42,576 nt of DNA from Bdellovibrionaceae bacterium UBA6502 (lineage in GTDB: Bacteria; Bdellovibrionota; Bdellovibrionia; Bdellovibrionales; UBA840): the NCBI GenBank assembly GCA_002436415.1, contig DJMA01000014.1:1-42576 (forward strand), written 5' to 3'. Below the pieces are notes generated by a model. The model saw only the letters and a program-made list of their open reading frames with translations. It did no database searches and was not told the origin of the DNA. The translations under genes and the position numbers were made by a program. Positions 15,967 through 24,781 of the stretch are shown here, piece by piece (the stretch's first letter is position 1; every line of letters starts with the position of its first letter).

Positions 15967-17529
15967 ATGGAAACGGAAAACTACGTAGAAATTAAGCTAC
16001 GCGAATTGGAAGAAAAAAATGAGAAGGCTTATCAAGGCGGAGGCGCGGATAAGCAAGCAAAGTTCGAAGCTGGCGGTCGCTTAACGGCAAGAAAAAGATT
16101 AGATGTATTATTGGATCCAGGCTCTTTTGTTGAGTTGGATCGTTTTGTTGTTCATAAATCTACTAACTTTGGAATGGATAAATCCCACATCCCAGGTGAT
16201 GGTGTGGTTACTGGATATGGAAGAATCAACGGACGCTTGGTCTATGTCTATGCTCAAGACTTTACGGTTTATGGAGGAAGTCTATCAGCAACTCATGCAC
16301 AAAAAATCTGTAAGGTGCAAGAACTAGCTATGCAAAACGGCGCACCTATTGTTGGTTTAAATGATTCAGGTGGAGCAAGAATTCAAGAAGGTGTAGAGGC
16401 CTTAGGTGGTTTTGCCAAAATATTTAAAAATAACACTAAAAGCTCAGGCTATGTTCCACAGATTAGTGCGATCATGGGACCTTGTGCTGGTGGGGCAGTT
16501 TATAGCCCTAGTATCACTGACTTTGTTTTTATGGTTAAAGACACGAGTTATATGTTTGTAACAGGACCAGATGTAATCCGAACGGTTACTCACGAGAAAG
16601 TTACGAAAGAAGAATTAGGTGGAGCAAGTACTCATGGCCAAAAATCAGGGATTGCTCATTTTACTGCTGAGGATGATAAACATTGCTTATTATTGATTCG
16701 TGAGCTTTTAAGCTTTCTTCCTTCTAATAATTTGGATGATGCGCCAATTCTACCTAGTACCGATCCAGCAGAGAGACCGAATGAGATTTTAAATAATTTA
16801 ATTCCAGACAGTCCTAAAAAACCATACGACATAAAGGTATTGATTAAAGAGATAGTGGATGAAGGATATTTCTTAGAGCAACACTCTCACTACGCTAAAA
16901 ATATAGTTACTGGCTTTGCACGAATGAATGGTAGAGCGGTTGGAATTATTGCTAACCAACCTTTGGTGTTGGCAGGGTGTTTAAATATTGAAGCTAGCCG
17001 CAAAGGCGCAAGATTCGTAAGATTTTGTGATGCTTTTAACATTCCAATTTTGTCTTTGGTAGATGTACCAGGTTTCCTTCCAGGTTCCGATCAGGAGTAC
17101 AACGGGATCATCAACCACGGCGCAAAACTTTTGTATGCTTATTCTGAAGCTACGGTACCAGTGGTAACTTTAATTACAAGAAAGGCATATGGTGGAGCTT
17201 ATATCGTTATGGCTTCTAAAATGATTGGTGCAGATGTGAATTTGGCTTATCCAACGGCAGAGATTGCAGTTATGGGCGCTGAAGGTGCGGTTAACATTAT
17301 ATTCCGTCGTGATATTAACGAGGCCAATGATCCTGAAAGTACTCGCGTTGAGTTAACCAAAAATTACGAAGAGAAGTTTAACAATCCTTACCGTGCTGCG
17401 GAACTAGGATTGATTGATGAAGTCATTGAGCCTGCCATCACAAGAAAACGAATCATCGAATCTTTTGAAATGCTTGCGAACAAACGTGTTCCAGCGGTTA
17501 AAAAGAAGCACGGAAACATTCCACTTTAG
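15967..17529 (+). CDS. pccB: Acyl-CoA carboxylase carboxyltransferase subunit (PccB-like)
   Basis: Carboxyltransferase of a biotin-dependent acyl-CoA carboxylase, most like propionyl-CoA carboxylase beta; it moves the carboxyl group from biotin to acyl-CoA. Two crotonase-like halves are present. The first holds the acyl-CoA pocket (LNDSGGARIQEGVEALGG; IMGPCAGGAVYSP) and the second the biotin pocket (DVPGFLPGSDQEYNGII; TLITRKAYGGAYIVMASK). At 520 aa it has the usual length. GAGGAG precedes the ATG. It is followed by the biotin carboxylase and carrier genes in one operon. Substrate (propionyl-, acetyl- or methylmalonyl-CoA) cannot be fixed from motifs alone, but the closeness to PccB makes propionyl-CoA most likely. 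Confidence 0.9.
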   Translation: METENYVEIKLRELEEKNEKAYQGGGADKQAKFEAGGRLTARKRLDVLLDPGSFVELDRFVVHKSTNFGMDKSHIPGDGVVTGYGRINGRLVYVYAQDFTVYGGSLSATHAQKICKVQELAMQNGAPIVGLNDSGGARIQEGVEALGGFAKIFKNNTKSSGYVPQISAIMGPCAGGAVYSPSITDFVFMVKDTSYMFVTGPDVIRTVTHEKVTKEELGGASTHGQKSGIAHFTAEDDKHCLLLIRELLSFLPSNNLDDAPILPSTDPAERPNEILNNLIPDSPKKPYDIKVLIKEIVDEGYFLEQHSHYAKNIVTGFARMNGRAVGIIANQPLVLAGCLNIEASRKGARFVRFCDAFNIPILSLVDVPGFLPGSDQEYNGIINHGAKLLYAYSEATVPVVTLITRKAYGGAYIVMASKMIGADVNLAYPTAEIAVMGAEGAVNIIFRRDINEANDPESTRVELTKNYEEKFNNPYRAAELGLIDEVIEPAITRKRIIESFEMLANKRVPAVKKKHGNIPL

Positions 17530-17538
17530 GGAGTCATT

Positions 17539-19032
17539 ATGTTTAAAAAAATCTTGATTGCCAACCGAGGTGAAATTGCAATTCGAGTTATCCGTGCTTG
17601 TCGCGATATGGGTATTCGTAGCGTGAGTGTTTTCAGTGAAGCAGATAGAAACTCTTTGCATGTTTTACTTTCTGACGAGGCTTATCCGATTGGACCGGCT
17701 CCTAGTAACGAAAGTTACTTAAACGTAGATAAAATTTTATCCGTTGCCAAGAGAGCTGGTGCGGACGCCATTCACCCTGGCTATGGTTTTTTAAGTGAAA
17801 ACCCAAATTTTGTTAGAAGGGTAGAAGAAGAAGGTCTCACATTTATCGGGCCGAAACCAGAATCCATGGAAGTCATGGGAGATAAAATTTCGGCCAAGGA
17901 GCAAATGAAAAAATCAGGAGTTCCTATTGTTCCCGGTAGTGATGGTGCTATTGAGACGGTGGAGGAGTTGAAGAAAGTTGCAAAGGAAGTTGGCTTTCCT
18001 CTTTTGATTAAAGCGAGCTCTGGTGGTGGCGGAAAAGGTATGCGTTATGTTGCCGAAGAGTCTCAGTTAGAGAGTAACTATAATATGGCACGAAGTGAGG
18101 CGAAAAAGTTTTTCGCTTCTGATGATGTATATATTGAGAGATTTGTTCAGTCGCCAAAGCATATTGAAATACAAATATTTGGGGATAGCCATGGAAACAC
18201 CATTCATCTTTTTGAAAGAGAATGTTCTATGCAGCGTCGTCACCAAAAGGTGCTTGAAGAGTGTCCTAGCCCTGCGCTTGATGAAGAATCTCGTAGAAAG
18301 ATGGGAGAAGTTGCAGTTAAAGCGGCTAGAAGCATTAACTATCTAGGTGCTGGTACGATTGAGTTTATTTTCGATTCCATTACCAAAGAATTTTTCTTCA
18401 TGGAGATGAACACAAGATTGCAAGTTGAGCATCCGGTAACCGAAATGTGTACAGGGGTTGATCTTGTTCAAGAACAAATTCGTGTAGCAGCGGGTTTGCC
18501 ATTAAGTGTGAAGCAAGAAGATTTAAAGTTAAATGGCCATGCCATTGAAGCGCGTATATGTGCAGAAGATCCAGCAACCTTTGCACCAAGCCCAGGTTTA
18601 ATTCGCCGTTGTCGTAACCCACAAGGTTCGTTCATTCGTTTAGACAGTAGCGCTTTCCCTGGTTATGAAGTACCAATCTATTATGATCCGATGGTTGCAA
18701 AATTGATTGTTTGGGGACGTAACCGAGATGAAGCAATTCAAAGAATGGACAGAGCCCTCGCTGAATTTTCTTTGACGGGTATTAAGACGAACATCGTTTT
18801 ACACAAAAGTCTAATTCATGAAGAGGCTTTTCGATCTGGTGAATATACGACTCAGTTTATTGATAACGACTTCTCTGGCTCCTCTGACAATTTATTTAAA
18901 TTTGTAGATGACCGAGTGTTTTTAATTTCTTTAGCTGTCGAAGCATATAAAAATTTAAAACCAAAATCGACCGCAGACCATAACATTTATAGTCGCTGGA
19001 AAGATATTGGCAGACAGGAGGGACAACGCTAA
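17539..19032 (+). CDS. Biotin carboxylase subunit of acyl-CoA carboxylase
   Basis: ATP-dependent biotin carboxylase, a three-domain ATP-grasp enzyme that carboxylates carrier-bound biotin. N-terminal motif KILIANRGEIAIRVIRACRDMG is diagnostic, the ATP-binding glycine loop is ASSGGGGKGMR, and the catalytic region has FFMEMNTRLQVEHPVTEM. The length (497 aa) is that of a stand-alone biotin carboxylase (accC/pccA type). It lies 9 bases after the carboxyltransferase gene and overlaps the next start by one base (TAATG). Because it sits in a PCC-like operon it is probably not the fatty-acid synthesis AccC, but a shared role cannot be excluded. Confidence 0.93.
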   Translation: MFKKILIANRGEIAIRVIRACRDMGIRSVSVFSEADRNSLHVLLSDEAYPIGPAPSNESYLNVDKILSVAKRAGADAIHPGYGFLSENPNFVRRVEEEGLTFIGPKPESMEVMGDKISAKEQMKKSGVPIVPGSDGAIETVEELKKVAKEVGFPLLIKASSGGGGKGMRYVAEESQLESNYNMARSEAKKFFASDDVYIERFVQSPKHIEIQIFGDSHGNTIHLFERECSMQRRHQKVLEECPSPALDEESRRKMGEVAVKAARSINYLGAGTIEFIFDSITKEFFFMEMNTRLQVEHPVTEMCTGVDLVQEQIRVAAGLPLSVKQEDLKLNGHAIEARICAEDPATFAPSPGLIRRCRNPQGSFIRLDSSAFPGYEVPIYYDPMVAKLIVWGRNRDEAIQRMDRALAEFSLTGIKTNIVLHKSLIHEEAFRSGEYTTQFIDNDFSGSSDNLFKFVDDRVFLISLAVEAYKNLKPKSTADHNIYSRWKDIGRQEGQR

Positions 19033-19556
19033 TGTTTTTCGAAGCAGAACTCCGTGGAATAAAATACAGAATCAATGTGAACGAAACTCCAAGTAGCTGG
19101 AAGGTTACTCTTCAAGCAAATGGTGAGAGACCAGAGTTACACGTAATTTCTAAAGAGGATTATAAAGAGTTAGATGGAGCTATCAGCTTTTTGTTTGAAG
19201 GTGATAGTTATATGGTTGATGTGGTAGGAAACGGCATCAGCTATACAGTTTATACCAGAGGTTCTTATCGTGATATTCCAATTTATAATGATGAAATGTT
19301 ACTACATGAAAGCCTAAAAGCAGGGGATAGTCTTGGTGGACCAAACCAACTTGCTGCGGGGATGCCTGGTAAGATTGTGAAAATCATGGTGGAAGAAGGT
19401 CAAAGGCTAAAGCAGGATCAGCCGATTCTGATTATGGAAGCGATGAAGATGGAAAATGAAATCCGCGCACCAAGAGAAATTGTTGTGGATCAAATTAAAG
19501 TTGCCATTGATGATAATGTGGAAACCGGTAGTGTTATGGTTACTTTTAAACACTAA
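19032..19556 (+). CDS. Biotin carboxyl carrier protein of the acyl-CoA carboxylase
   Basis: Carries the biotin that shuttles between the carboxylase and carboxyltransferase subunits. The C-terminal biotinyl domain (about 100-174) has the attachment motif EAMKMEN, with the biotinylated Lys at residue 139. The N-terminal 95 residues resemble the beta-strand-rich subunit-bridging domain of PCC/MCC-type enzymes rather than E. coli AccB. The start overlaps the stop of the biotin carboxylase gene, and an AGGAGG site precedes it. In classical PccA the carboxylase and carrier are one chain; here they are separate genes. A strong terminator at 19615-19645 ends the operon. Confidence 0.88.
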   Translation: MFFEAELRGIKYRINVNETPSSWKVTLQANGERPELHVISKEDYKELDGAISFLFEGDSYMVDVVGNGISYTVYTRGSYRDIPIYNDEMLLHESLKAGDSLGGPNQLAAGMPGKIVKIMVEEGQRLKQDQPILIMEAMKMENEIRAPREIVVDQIKVAIDDNVETGSVMVTFKH

Positions 19557-19614
19557 GGCCTGCAAGCCAAGATGAGTTCAATGCAATTCTTTGAACGCTT
19601 AAATTTAAAAAAAT

Positions 19615-19645
19615 AAAAAACCCAGTTCTTAAGGACTGGGTTTTT
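19615..19645. terminator. Bidirectional terminator between carboxylase operon and S8 lipoprotein gene
   Basis: AAAAAA plus CCCAGTTC pairs with GGACTGGG plus TTTTT across a TTAA loop, allowing one G-T pair. T-runs follow the stem on both strands, so it serves both convergent genes. Confidence 0.88.
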
Positions 19646-19705
19646 GTTATTTACCATTTTCTCGTGAAACAGCTTAACTAGTTAGTGTTTACTAAGAACT
19701 AAGTG

Positions 19706-20950
19706 CTAATAGCCCATATAATTTAAAGCACTTTTAACGTTTACAGTTCCCCTTGTGCGAACTTGAATCTGAGAGTTATCCACAGATTTTTCGATTACAT
19801 CTTTTAACTCTGCATAGCTAGCAGAAGGTTTCACAGATTTTAATATAGCAGCCATCCCAGCTACCAGAGGAGTTGCCATCGAAGTTCCACTTAAAGTTTT
19901 CACTCCAGAATTAGGTGCCAAACTATAAATGTCTTCTCCTGGAGCCCCAACATCTACAGTGGACAGGCCGTAATTAGAAAACCATGCTAATGCGCCAATG
20001 TCTGAGGTGGCAGCGACACTTAAAATATTATTTGCAATGAAAGCACCAGGGTACTCAGGGTAGTTGTCAGCGTTATTGGAACTATTCCCACTGGCAGCGA
20101 CGAAAAGCACACCTTTACTTTCAACTTCAGCTATTTTTTCATATAGAGTTCCAGAACAAACGCTAGCACCCCAACTTGCGTTAATGATACTCGCTCCTTG
20201 ATCAGCAGCATAGCCAACAGCTTTAATTGCATCAGCTAAATCTCCTGATCCAGTAGAGCTCATAAATCGAATCGGTAATATTTTAACTCCAGGCGCTATT
20301 CCATAAACACCATTAGTGCCAGAAAGAGGATTGCCTGGGGAGCTTTGATGAAGACCAGCTATGATACCAGCCACATGAGTTCCGTGGCCATTGGGATCGG
20401 TCACGTTTCCTGACTCATTGAAAAAGTCAAAGCCTTGATAATCATCCACATATCCATTTCTATCATCATCGATACCATTATTAGGGATTTCTGCATTGTT
20501 TGTATAAATCTGACCATCTAAATCGGGATGGGAAATATCCACACCACTGTCGATGACTGCAACTAGTACGCCTTGTCCTTTATAGTTATTATCCCAAGCA
20601 TAATGGCTGTTAACATCATCATGATGCCAATTTGGTGCGGCGGAAGAGTTGCTGTTTACGATTTCGGTTTTAATTTCGTAATTATAATCAACGCGCTTTA
20701 ATTGCTCCAAATTTGGTTCGACAAAATCACGAATCATTTGTTCTCGGTCTACACCATTTTCCCTGGTGACACTTCCGTCTTCCCATACCGCAACAAACTC
20801 ACCTTCGATTCGGAGACCTTCACAAGAACTCGGTAGGCCAGGGGAGTCCGTACTTTTTTCTGGAAAAACAGACTCCGAAGACTTCCCGTTTGAACAGGCT
20901 GCTAAAAATAAAAAATTGGCAATAAATAAAAGGCGTAACCCATCACTCAT
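19706..20950 (-). CDS. Subtilisin-like (S8) serine protease, predicted lipoprotein
   Basis: Secreted serine protease of the subtilisin family anchored as a lipoprotein. The short signal peptide ends in lipobox LAAC with Cys19 and Ser at +2, which favours the outer membrane. An S8-type propeptide-like segment lies at about 45-95 (GEFVAVWEDGS...). The catalytic triad is D134 (VAVIDSGVDISHPD), H189 (NGHGTHVAG) and S357 (LSGTSMATP), and the oxyanion Asn is in AASGNSSNN. Asp-rich DDDRNGYVDD is a likely calcium site, as in thermitase-type enzymes. The in-frame ATG at 20974 is rejected because the ATG at 20950 has GGGAG 6 bases upstream. It stands alone between two other units and converges with the carboxylase operon. 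Confidence 0.93.
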   Translation of the reverse strand: MSDGLRLLFIANFLFLAACSNGKSSESVFPEKSTDSPGLPSSCEGLRIEGEFVAVWEDGSVTRENGVDREQMIRDFVEPNLEQLKRVDYNYEIKTEIVNSNSSAAPNWHHDDVNSHYAWDNNYKGQGVLVAVIDSGVDISHPDLDGQIYTNNAEIPNNGIDDDRNGYVDDYQGFDFFNESGNVTDPNGHGTHVAGIIAGLHQSSPGNPLSGTNGVYGIAPGVKILPIRFMSSTGSGDLADAIKAVGYAADQGASIINASWGASVCSGTLYEKIAEVESKGVLFVAASGNSSNNADNYPEYPGAFIANNILSVAATSDIGALAWFSNYGLSTVDVGAPGEDIYSLAPNSGVKTLSGTSMATPLVAGMAAILKSVKPSASYAELKDVIEKSVDNSQIQVRTRGTVNVKSALNYMGY

Positions 20951-21219
20951 AGATTCTCCCATCCTTGGAGACAAACGTCTTCATGACGTCATATTTCTAT
21001 TCTATGTTGAGTCGCTATTTACCGCGAGTCTAGAATTAACAATTAACCGAAAAAAACCTGCTAAACTACTGTTTTGTATACTTAAAAAAGAAACTGCTTA
21101 GGTCTAGTTTAGGAAAAATATACCTTATTTGTGAGTTTTCTACAGTGCTTCTAGTAGTGAAAATTATGGCCCGTATAAAGGCTGTTATAGAGGCTTAAAA
21201 AAATACAGGAGGAGTGAAG

Positions 21220-21510
21220 ATGATTAAAATTTTTGAACACAGAGGGATGCATGTTTTTTTGGATTCAAATAGCTTTGATGAAATTCGCGTGATCGCAAAA
21301 TACAGGAGAAGAGAAAGCGTGGGTTTAATCGACATTGAGCAAGGCGAATTCTCTGGCCTACATCTGCAATTTAATTTAGAAGGTAAAGATCCACTGCCGG
21401 CAAGACAGTTGTTGGAATTTGAAGATATGTTGTCTATCTATTCAGAGGATATCGTAGCGCTCTGGAACCGATTGGTGCAACAAAGCGCTAGCATGAAACG
21501 GGTGTCTTAA
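21220..21510 (+). CDS. Small conserved-looking protein, unknown (96 aa)
   Basis: I do not recognise the family. The protein has no signal peptide or membrane segment and looks like a small alpha/beta fold: strands (IKIFEHRGMHVFLD, EIRVIAKYRRRESVGLID) followed by a helix-rich C-terminal half (PARQLLEFEDMLSIYSEDIVALWNRL). The strong AGGAGGA ribosome site precedes GTG-AAG-ATG, so either the GTG at 21214 or the ATG at 21220 could be used; spacing favours the ATG. Its stop codon overlaps the stop of punA on the opposite strand by a shared TTAA, so there is no terminator between these convergent genes. Confidence 0.7.
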   Translation: MIKIFEHRGMHVFLDSNSFDEIRVIAKYRRRESVGLIDIEQGEFSGLHLQFNLEGKDPLPARQLLEFEDMLSIYSEDIVALWNRLVQQSASMKRVS

Positions 21511-22322
21511 ATTTTTTGAACAAAATCGGTGATAGTGTTCTTGAAAACTTCTTCAACCTTTTTAGCGGTTTCTGTAACTTCGTCATGACTTAGGTTTGTC
21601 GCAGAAATACCTGCCGCCAGATTGGTTAAACAACTAAGGGTAGCTACACGCATACCTAAGTGATTGGCTGCGATTACTTCAGGAACAGTACTCATCCCCA
21701 CTGCTGACCCGCCGATTATTTTAAGGTAACGAATTTCAGCTGGAGTTTCATAAGTTGGACCACTAACGGCACAATAAACACCTTTATTATAGGTAGCACC
21801 AGATGCTTTTAATGAATCTTCAAGTATCTTGTTAAGCTCTGGATCATAGGCATTTGTCATGTCTGGAAAACGTGGCCCAAGCTTTTGAATATTTGGTCCT
21901 TTCAATGGATTATCGCCCATCAAATTTATATGATCTTCAATGATTAAAAAGCTTCCGGCTGGGTTTTCAGCATAGAGGCTACCCGCTGCATTGGTTAGAA
22001 CTAATTTTTCGATACCTAACATCGATAAGCAGCGAACGGGAAAAGCAACTTGGCTCATGCTATGCCCTTCGTAATAATGAATTCGACCCTGCAACACCGC
22101 AAGTTCAACACCGCCAATTTTACCGATGACAAGATGTCCACCGTGACCTTCAACGCTTGGGGGAACAAAGTTGGGTAGCTCACCAAATGGGATTTTTACT
22201 TCAACGTCCATCGCATCGACAAAGGACCCAAGGCCTGAGCCTAGAACTAATCCAATTTTAGGCTTTGTGGTGGTTTTGGAACGAATAAAATCGATACTTT
22301 CTTGTAACTGTTCTAACAACAT
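21507..22322 (-). CDS. punA: Purine nucleoside phosphorylase, trimeric type
   Basis: Cleaves purine (deoxy)ribonucleosides with phosphate to free base and (deoxy)ribose 1-phosphate. The phosphate-binding GSGLGSF lies near residue 29 and the family motif VLTNAAGSL, the purine-site Glu in GPTYETPAEIR and the Asn in SCLTNLAAG are present. The Asn is the feature of the 6-oxopurine-specific (inosine/guanosine) trimeric group, and 271 aa is the expected length. The ATG at 22322 has GGGGGA just upstream. It is the last gene of a deoC-deoA-punA salvage operon. The name is used for the Bacillus-type PunA; deoD would be the hexameric type. Confidence 0.92.
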   Translation of the reverse strand: MLLEQLQESIDFIRSKTTTKPKIGLVLGSGLGSFVDAMDVEVKIPFGELPNFVPPSVEGHGGHLVIGKIGGVELAVLQGRIHYYEGHSMSQVAFPVRCLSMLGIEKLVLTNAAGSLYAENPAGSFLIIEDHINLMGDNPLKGPNIQKLGPRFPDMTNAYDPELNKILEDSLKASGATYNKGVYCAVSGPTYETPAEIRYLKIIGGSAVGMSTVPEVIAANHLGMRVATLSCLTNLAAGISATNLSHDEVTETAKKVEEVFKNTITDFVQKI

Positions 22323-22331
22323 AATTCCCCC

Positions 22332-23633
22332 TTATAGAACAAGCTCTTTAATGAGTTCTGGAGCTTGTATAGGATGTTCACCAATTTCAAAGCAGCTTTC
22401 AAGCATTTCCATGGCCTCGGCGTATTTTTCCTTATTTTCTGCAAAAAGAGAGAACACAGGCTCATTTTCTTTTACTTGATCCCCAATTTTTTTCTCTACA
22501 TAAATTCCAGAGAGGTAATCAATATTATCACTAACTACTTTTCTGCCAGCTCCAATAATAATACCTGCAAGGCCGATTTTTTCAGTATCAAAGGATTGCA
22601 TATAACCGGTCTTTTTTGCTAAGACCTGTTTTTCATAAATTGGTTTTTCTATATTTAAACTACCACCTTGCGCTTCTACTAATTGCAAAAACTTTTTCCA
22701 TGCTGAGCCGTCTTCGAGAGCGGTTTCAGCAAGCTTTCGAGCTTCATTTAAATCAATGTTTTTACCAATTGAAATCATATGGGTGGCAAGTACTAAGCTT
22801 AGTTCTCTGCAATCGGAGTAGAGCTCTTTACTTTCATCCGTGTTTTTTAAAATTTCCATGCACTCATAGATTTCATTGGCGTTTCCTACGTGTCGTCCTA
22901 AAACTTGGTTCATGTCAGTAATGATGGCATGTACTTTACAAGAGCGTTGTTCGCCAATTTCTTTGAGGGAAACAGCAAGTTCCTTGGCATCTTCACTGGT
23001 CTTCATAAAAGCACCACTTCCAACCTTTACATCAAGAACAAGGCCATTAATTCCTTCGGCAAGTTTTTTACTCATGATGCTAGCACAGATCAAGGGAATG
23101 GATTCCACTGTGGCAGTAACATCTCTAAGAGAATAGATCCTTTTATCAGCCGGGCAGATTTCTTCTGTTTGTCCCATGATAGAATAACCAATGTTTTCTA
23201 CATTCGATTGAAACTCTGCTTTAGAGATTCGAGTATTGAAGCCTTTGATAGAATCGAGTTTATCTAATGTGCCTCCAGTATGTCCCAAGCCTCGTCCAGC
23301 AATCATTGGCACTCTCACTCCACAAGCGGCAACAATCGGCGCTAATATCATAGTGGCTTTATCGCCAACTCCACCAGTCGAGTGTTTATCCACTTTAAGT
23401 TCTTGAAGATTAGAAAAATCAAACTGGTAACCGCTATCTAACATCGCTTTTGTTAAGGCGGCGGCTTCGGATTTATTAAGGCCATTTAATAAACTAGCCA
23501 TTAACCATGCTGACATCTGGTAATCAGGAATTTCATCTTTCAAATAAGATTGAATGAAATGAGTTACTTCTTCCGGTTTATGAGTTTTTTTATCTCTCTT
23601 GTCTTTGATAAATTCTCTAGCTAACTTTTCCAT
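22332..23633 (-). CDS. deoA: Thymidine / pyrimidine-nucleoside phosphorylase
   Basis: Phosphorolysis of thymidine or uridine to base and (deoxy)ribose 1-phosphate. It shows the diagnostic phosphate-binding motif KHSTGGVGDK at about residue 82 and the family signature IAGRGLGHTGGTLDKLDSI. The helical N-terminal domain, central alpha/beta domain and C-terminal domain give the normal length of 433 aa. The gene lies 3 bases after the deoC stop and 9 bases before punA, so it is co-transcribed. DeoA (thymidine) versus Pdp (broad pyrimidine) specificity cannot be separated confidently here; the operon partner deoC favours a deoxyribonucleoside role. Confidence 0.92.
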   Translation of the reverse strand: MEKLAREFIKDKRDKKTHKPEEVTHFIQSYLKDEIPDYQMSAWLMASLLNGLNKSEAAALTKAMLDSGYQFDFSNLQELKVDKHSTGGVGDKATMILAPIVAACGVRVPMIAGRGLGHTGGTLDKLDSIKGFNTRISKAEFQSNVENIGYSIMGQTEEICPADKRIYSLRDVTATVESIPLICASIMSKKLAEGINGLVLDVKVGSGAFMKTSEDAKELAVSLKEIGEQRSCKVHAIITDMNQVLGRHVGNANEIYECMEILKNTDESKELYSDCRELSLVLATHMISIGKNIDLNEARKLAETALEDGSAWKKFLQLVEAQGGSLNIEKPIYEKQVLAKKTGYMQSFDTEKIGLAGIIIGAGRKVVSDNIDYLSGIYVEKKIGDQVKENEPVFSLFAENKEKYAEAMEMLESCFEIGEHPIQAPELIKELVL

Positions 23634-23636
23634 GGC

Positions 23637-24416
23637 TTAGTAGTTTCCTTGTTCTGAGTTTGTTTGCTTTGATGCGCCTATGATTTGTAAACTAGCGCTA
23701 CATCCTAAGCGACTAGCTCCAGCAGTGATCATTATTTCCGCGTCTTCTTTTGTGCGAATTCCACCGGAGGCTTTAACTCCAAAGTTTTTACCAACAACTT
23801 TTCGCATTAGTTCGATGTCTTCTTTGGTTGCGCCAGTCGGTGCGAATCCGGTCGAGGTCTTTACGAAGTCCGCACCAGCAGCACGAACAATAATACATGA
23901 AAGAATAATTTCTTCTTTGGTCAGGTAAGAAGTTTCTAAAATTACTTTTAATGTTTTACCACTACAAACCTGCTTAATGGTTTCAATCTCTTTAAAAACT
24001 AAGTCGTATTTTTTAGACTTCAATGCAGAAACATTGAGAACCATGTCGATTTCATCCGCACCAATTTCAATGGCGTTACGAGCTTCGAAAGTTTTACTTG
24101 CTGAGGTTTGTGTTCCTAATGGAAAACCAACAACGGTACAAATTTTTACATCACTTTCTCTTAGTTCTTTTTTTGCGATAGGAATGTGACTAGGAGGAAT
24201 ACATACACTAAACAAACGATGCTCGCGGGCTTCCTTACAAAGTGAGATTACATCCTCGGTTAAAACATTTGGCTTTAATAAAGTATGGTCAATCATACTG
24301 GCAATATGCGTTGGTTTAGCAGCCTTATGCTTAGAGTCTTCGGGCTGCGCAAGGTAGCGCTTTTGAATCAATGGACTCAAGAGGTTTAATTCCTTTTCAA
24401 AATCACTCGTGCTCAT
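23637..24416 (-). CDS. deoC: Deoxyribose-phosphate aldolase
   Basis: Class I aldolase that splits 2-deoxyribose 5-phosphate into acetaldehyde and glyceraldehyde 3-phosphate, feeding DNA sugar into central metabolism. The Schiff-base Lys is K186 in DFVKTSTGF, and the second essential Lys is K215 in GVKASGGIR. The proton-relay Asp lies in EIDMVLNV, and the TIM-barrel order is typical. At 259 aa it is slightly long because of an N-terminal extension (residues 1-35). The in-frame ATG at 24431 is rejected: the GGAG ribosome site at its second codon sits about 9 bases before the ATG at 24416. It is the first gene of the deoC-deoA-punA operon, divergent from acylphosphatase. Confidence 0.93.
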   Translation of the reverse strand: MSTSDFEKELNLLSPLIQKRYLAQPEDSKHKAAKPTHIASMIDHTLLKPNVLTEDVISLCKEAREHRLFSVCIPPSHIPIAKKELRESDVKICTVVGFPLGTQTSASKTFEARNAIEIGADEIDMVLNVSALKSKKYDLVFKEIETIKQVCSGKTLKVILETSYLTKEEIILSCIIVRAAGADFVKTSTGFAPTGATKEDIELMRKVVGKNFGVKASGGIRTKEDAEIMITAGASRLGCSASLQIIGASKQTNSEQGNY

Positions 24417-24438
24417 AACTATTATCTCCATTAAAGCT

Positions 24439-24466
24439 TTGTAATCTTAGGGATATTCCTTATAAA
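24439..24466 (+). promoter_or_regulatory. Probable promoter for the acylphosphatase gene
   Basis: TTGTAA, 16 bases, then TATAAA (5 of 6). It would give a leader of roughly 20 bases before the ATG at 24491, with AGGAG inside it. The 74-base divergent gap must also hold the deoC promoter. Confidence 0.45.
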
Positions 24467-24490
24467 CTATCGTAGGAGAAAGTCAAAAAC

Positions 24491-24781
24491 ATGGCGTTAA
24501 AAAGGTTTATTATAGAGGGAAAGGTTCAGGGCGTTGGTTGTCGTGTCGGGATTGAAACTTACTGTAAACAAGCTGAGCTTACTGGCTTTGTAAGAAACTT
24601 AAATTCTGGTAGGGTGGAGTGTCAGGTCGATGTAAAGGAGGATGAAATTCAGTCTTTCGTCGAGTTTTTAAGCTCCGGTCCGTCCTATTCTCGGGTAGAT
24701 CGGCTTATGGAAGTTGCACCAAAAGAGACAGAAATCTATAATGATTTCAGGATACTAGCGGATGGAAATGATGAAGATTAA
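24491..24781 (+). CDS. acyP: Acylphosphatase
   Basis: Small cytoplasmic enzyme that hydrolyses acyl phosphates such as acetyl phosphate and carbamoyl phosphate. The signature GKVQGVGCRVG holds the catalytic Arg, and GFVRNLNSGRVE holds the catalytic Asn and the GxVxN motif. Length of 96 aa matches the family. In place of the common FR in QGVxFR it has CR, a mild change. It overlaps the next gene by 20 bases, so the two are probably translationally coupled. An AGGAG site lies about 11-12 bases before the ATG, a little far. Confidence 0.92.
   Translation: MALKRFIIEGKVQGVGCRVGIETYCKQAELTGFVRNLNSGRVECQVDVKEDEIQSFVEFLSSGPSYSRVDRLMEVAPKETEIYNDFRILADGNDED

Noticed and set aside
20983..20992. ATGACGTCAT palindrome upstream of the S8 gene
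   Set aside because: A 10-base palindrome alone is weak evidence; no promoter or partner site could be placed and no bacterial regulator is implied.
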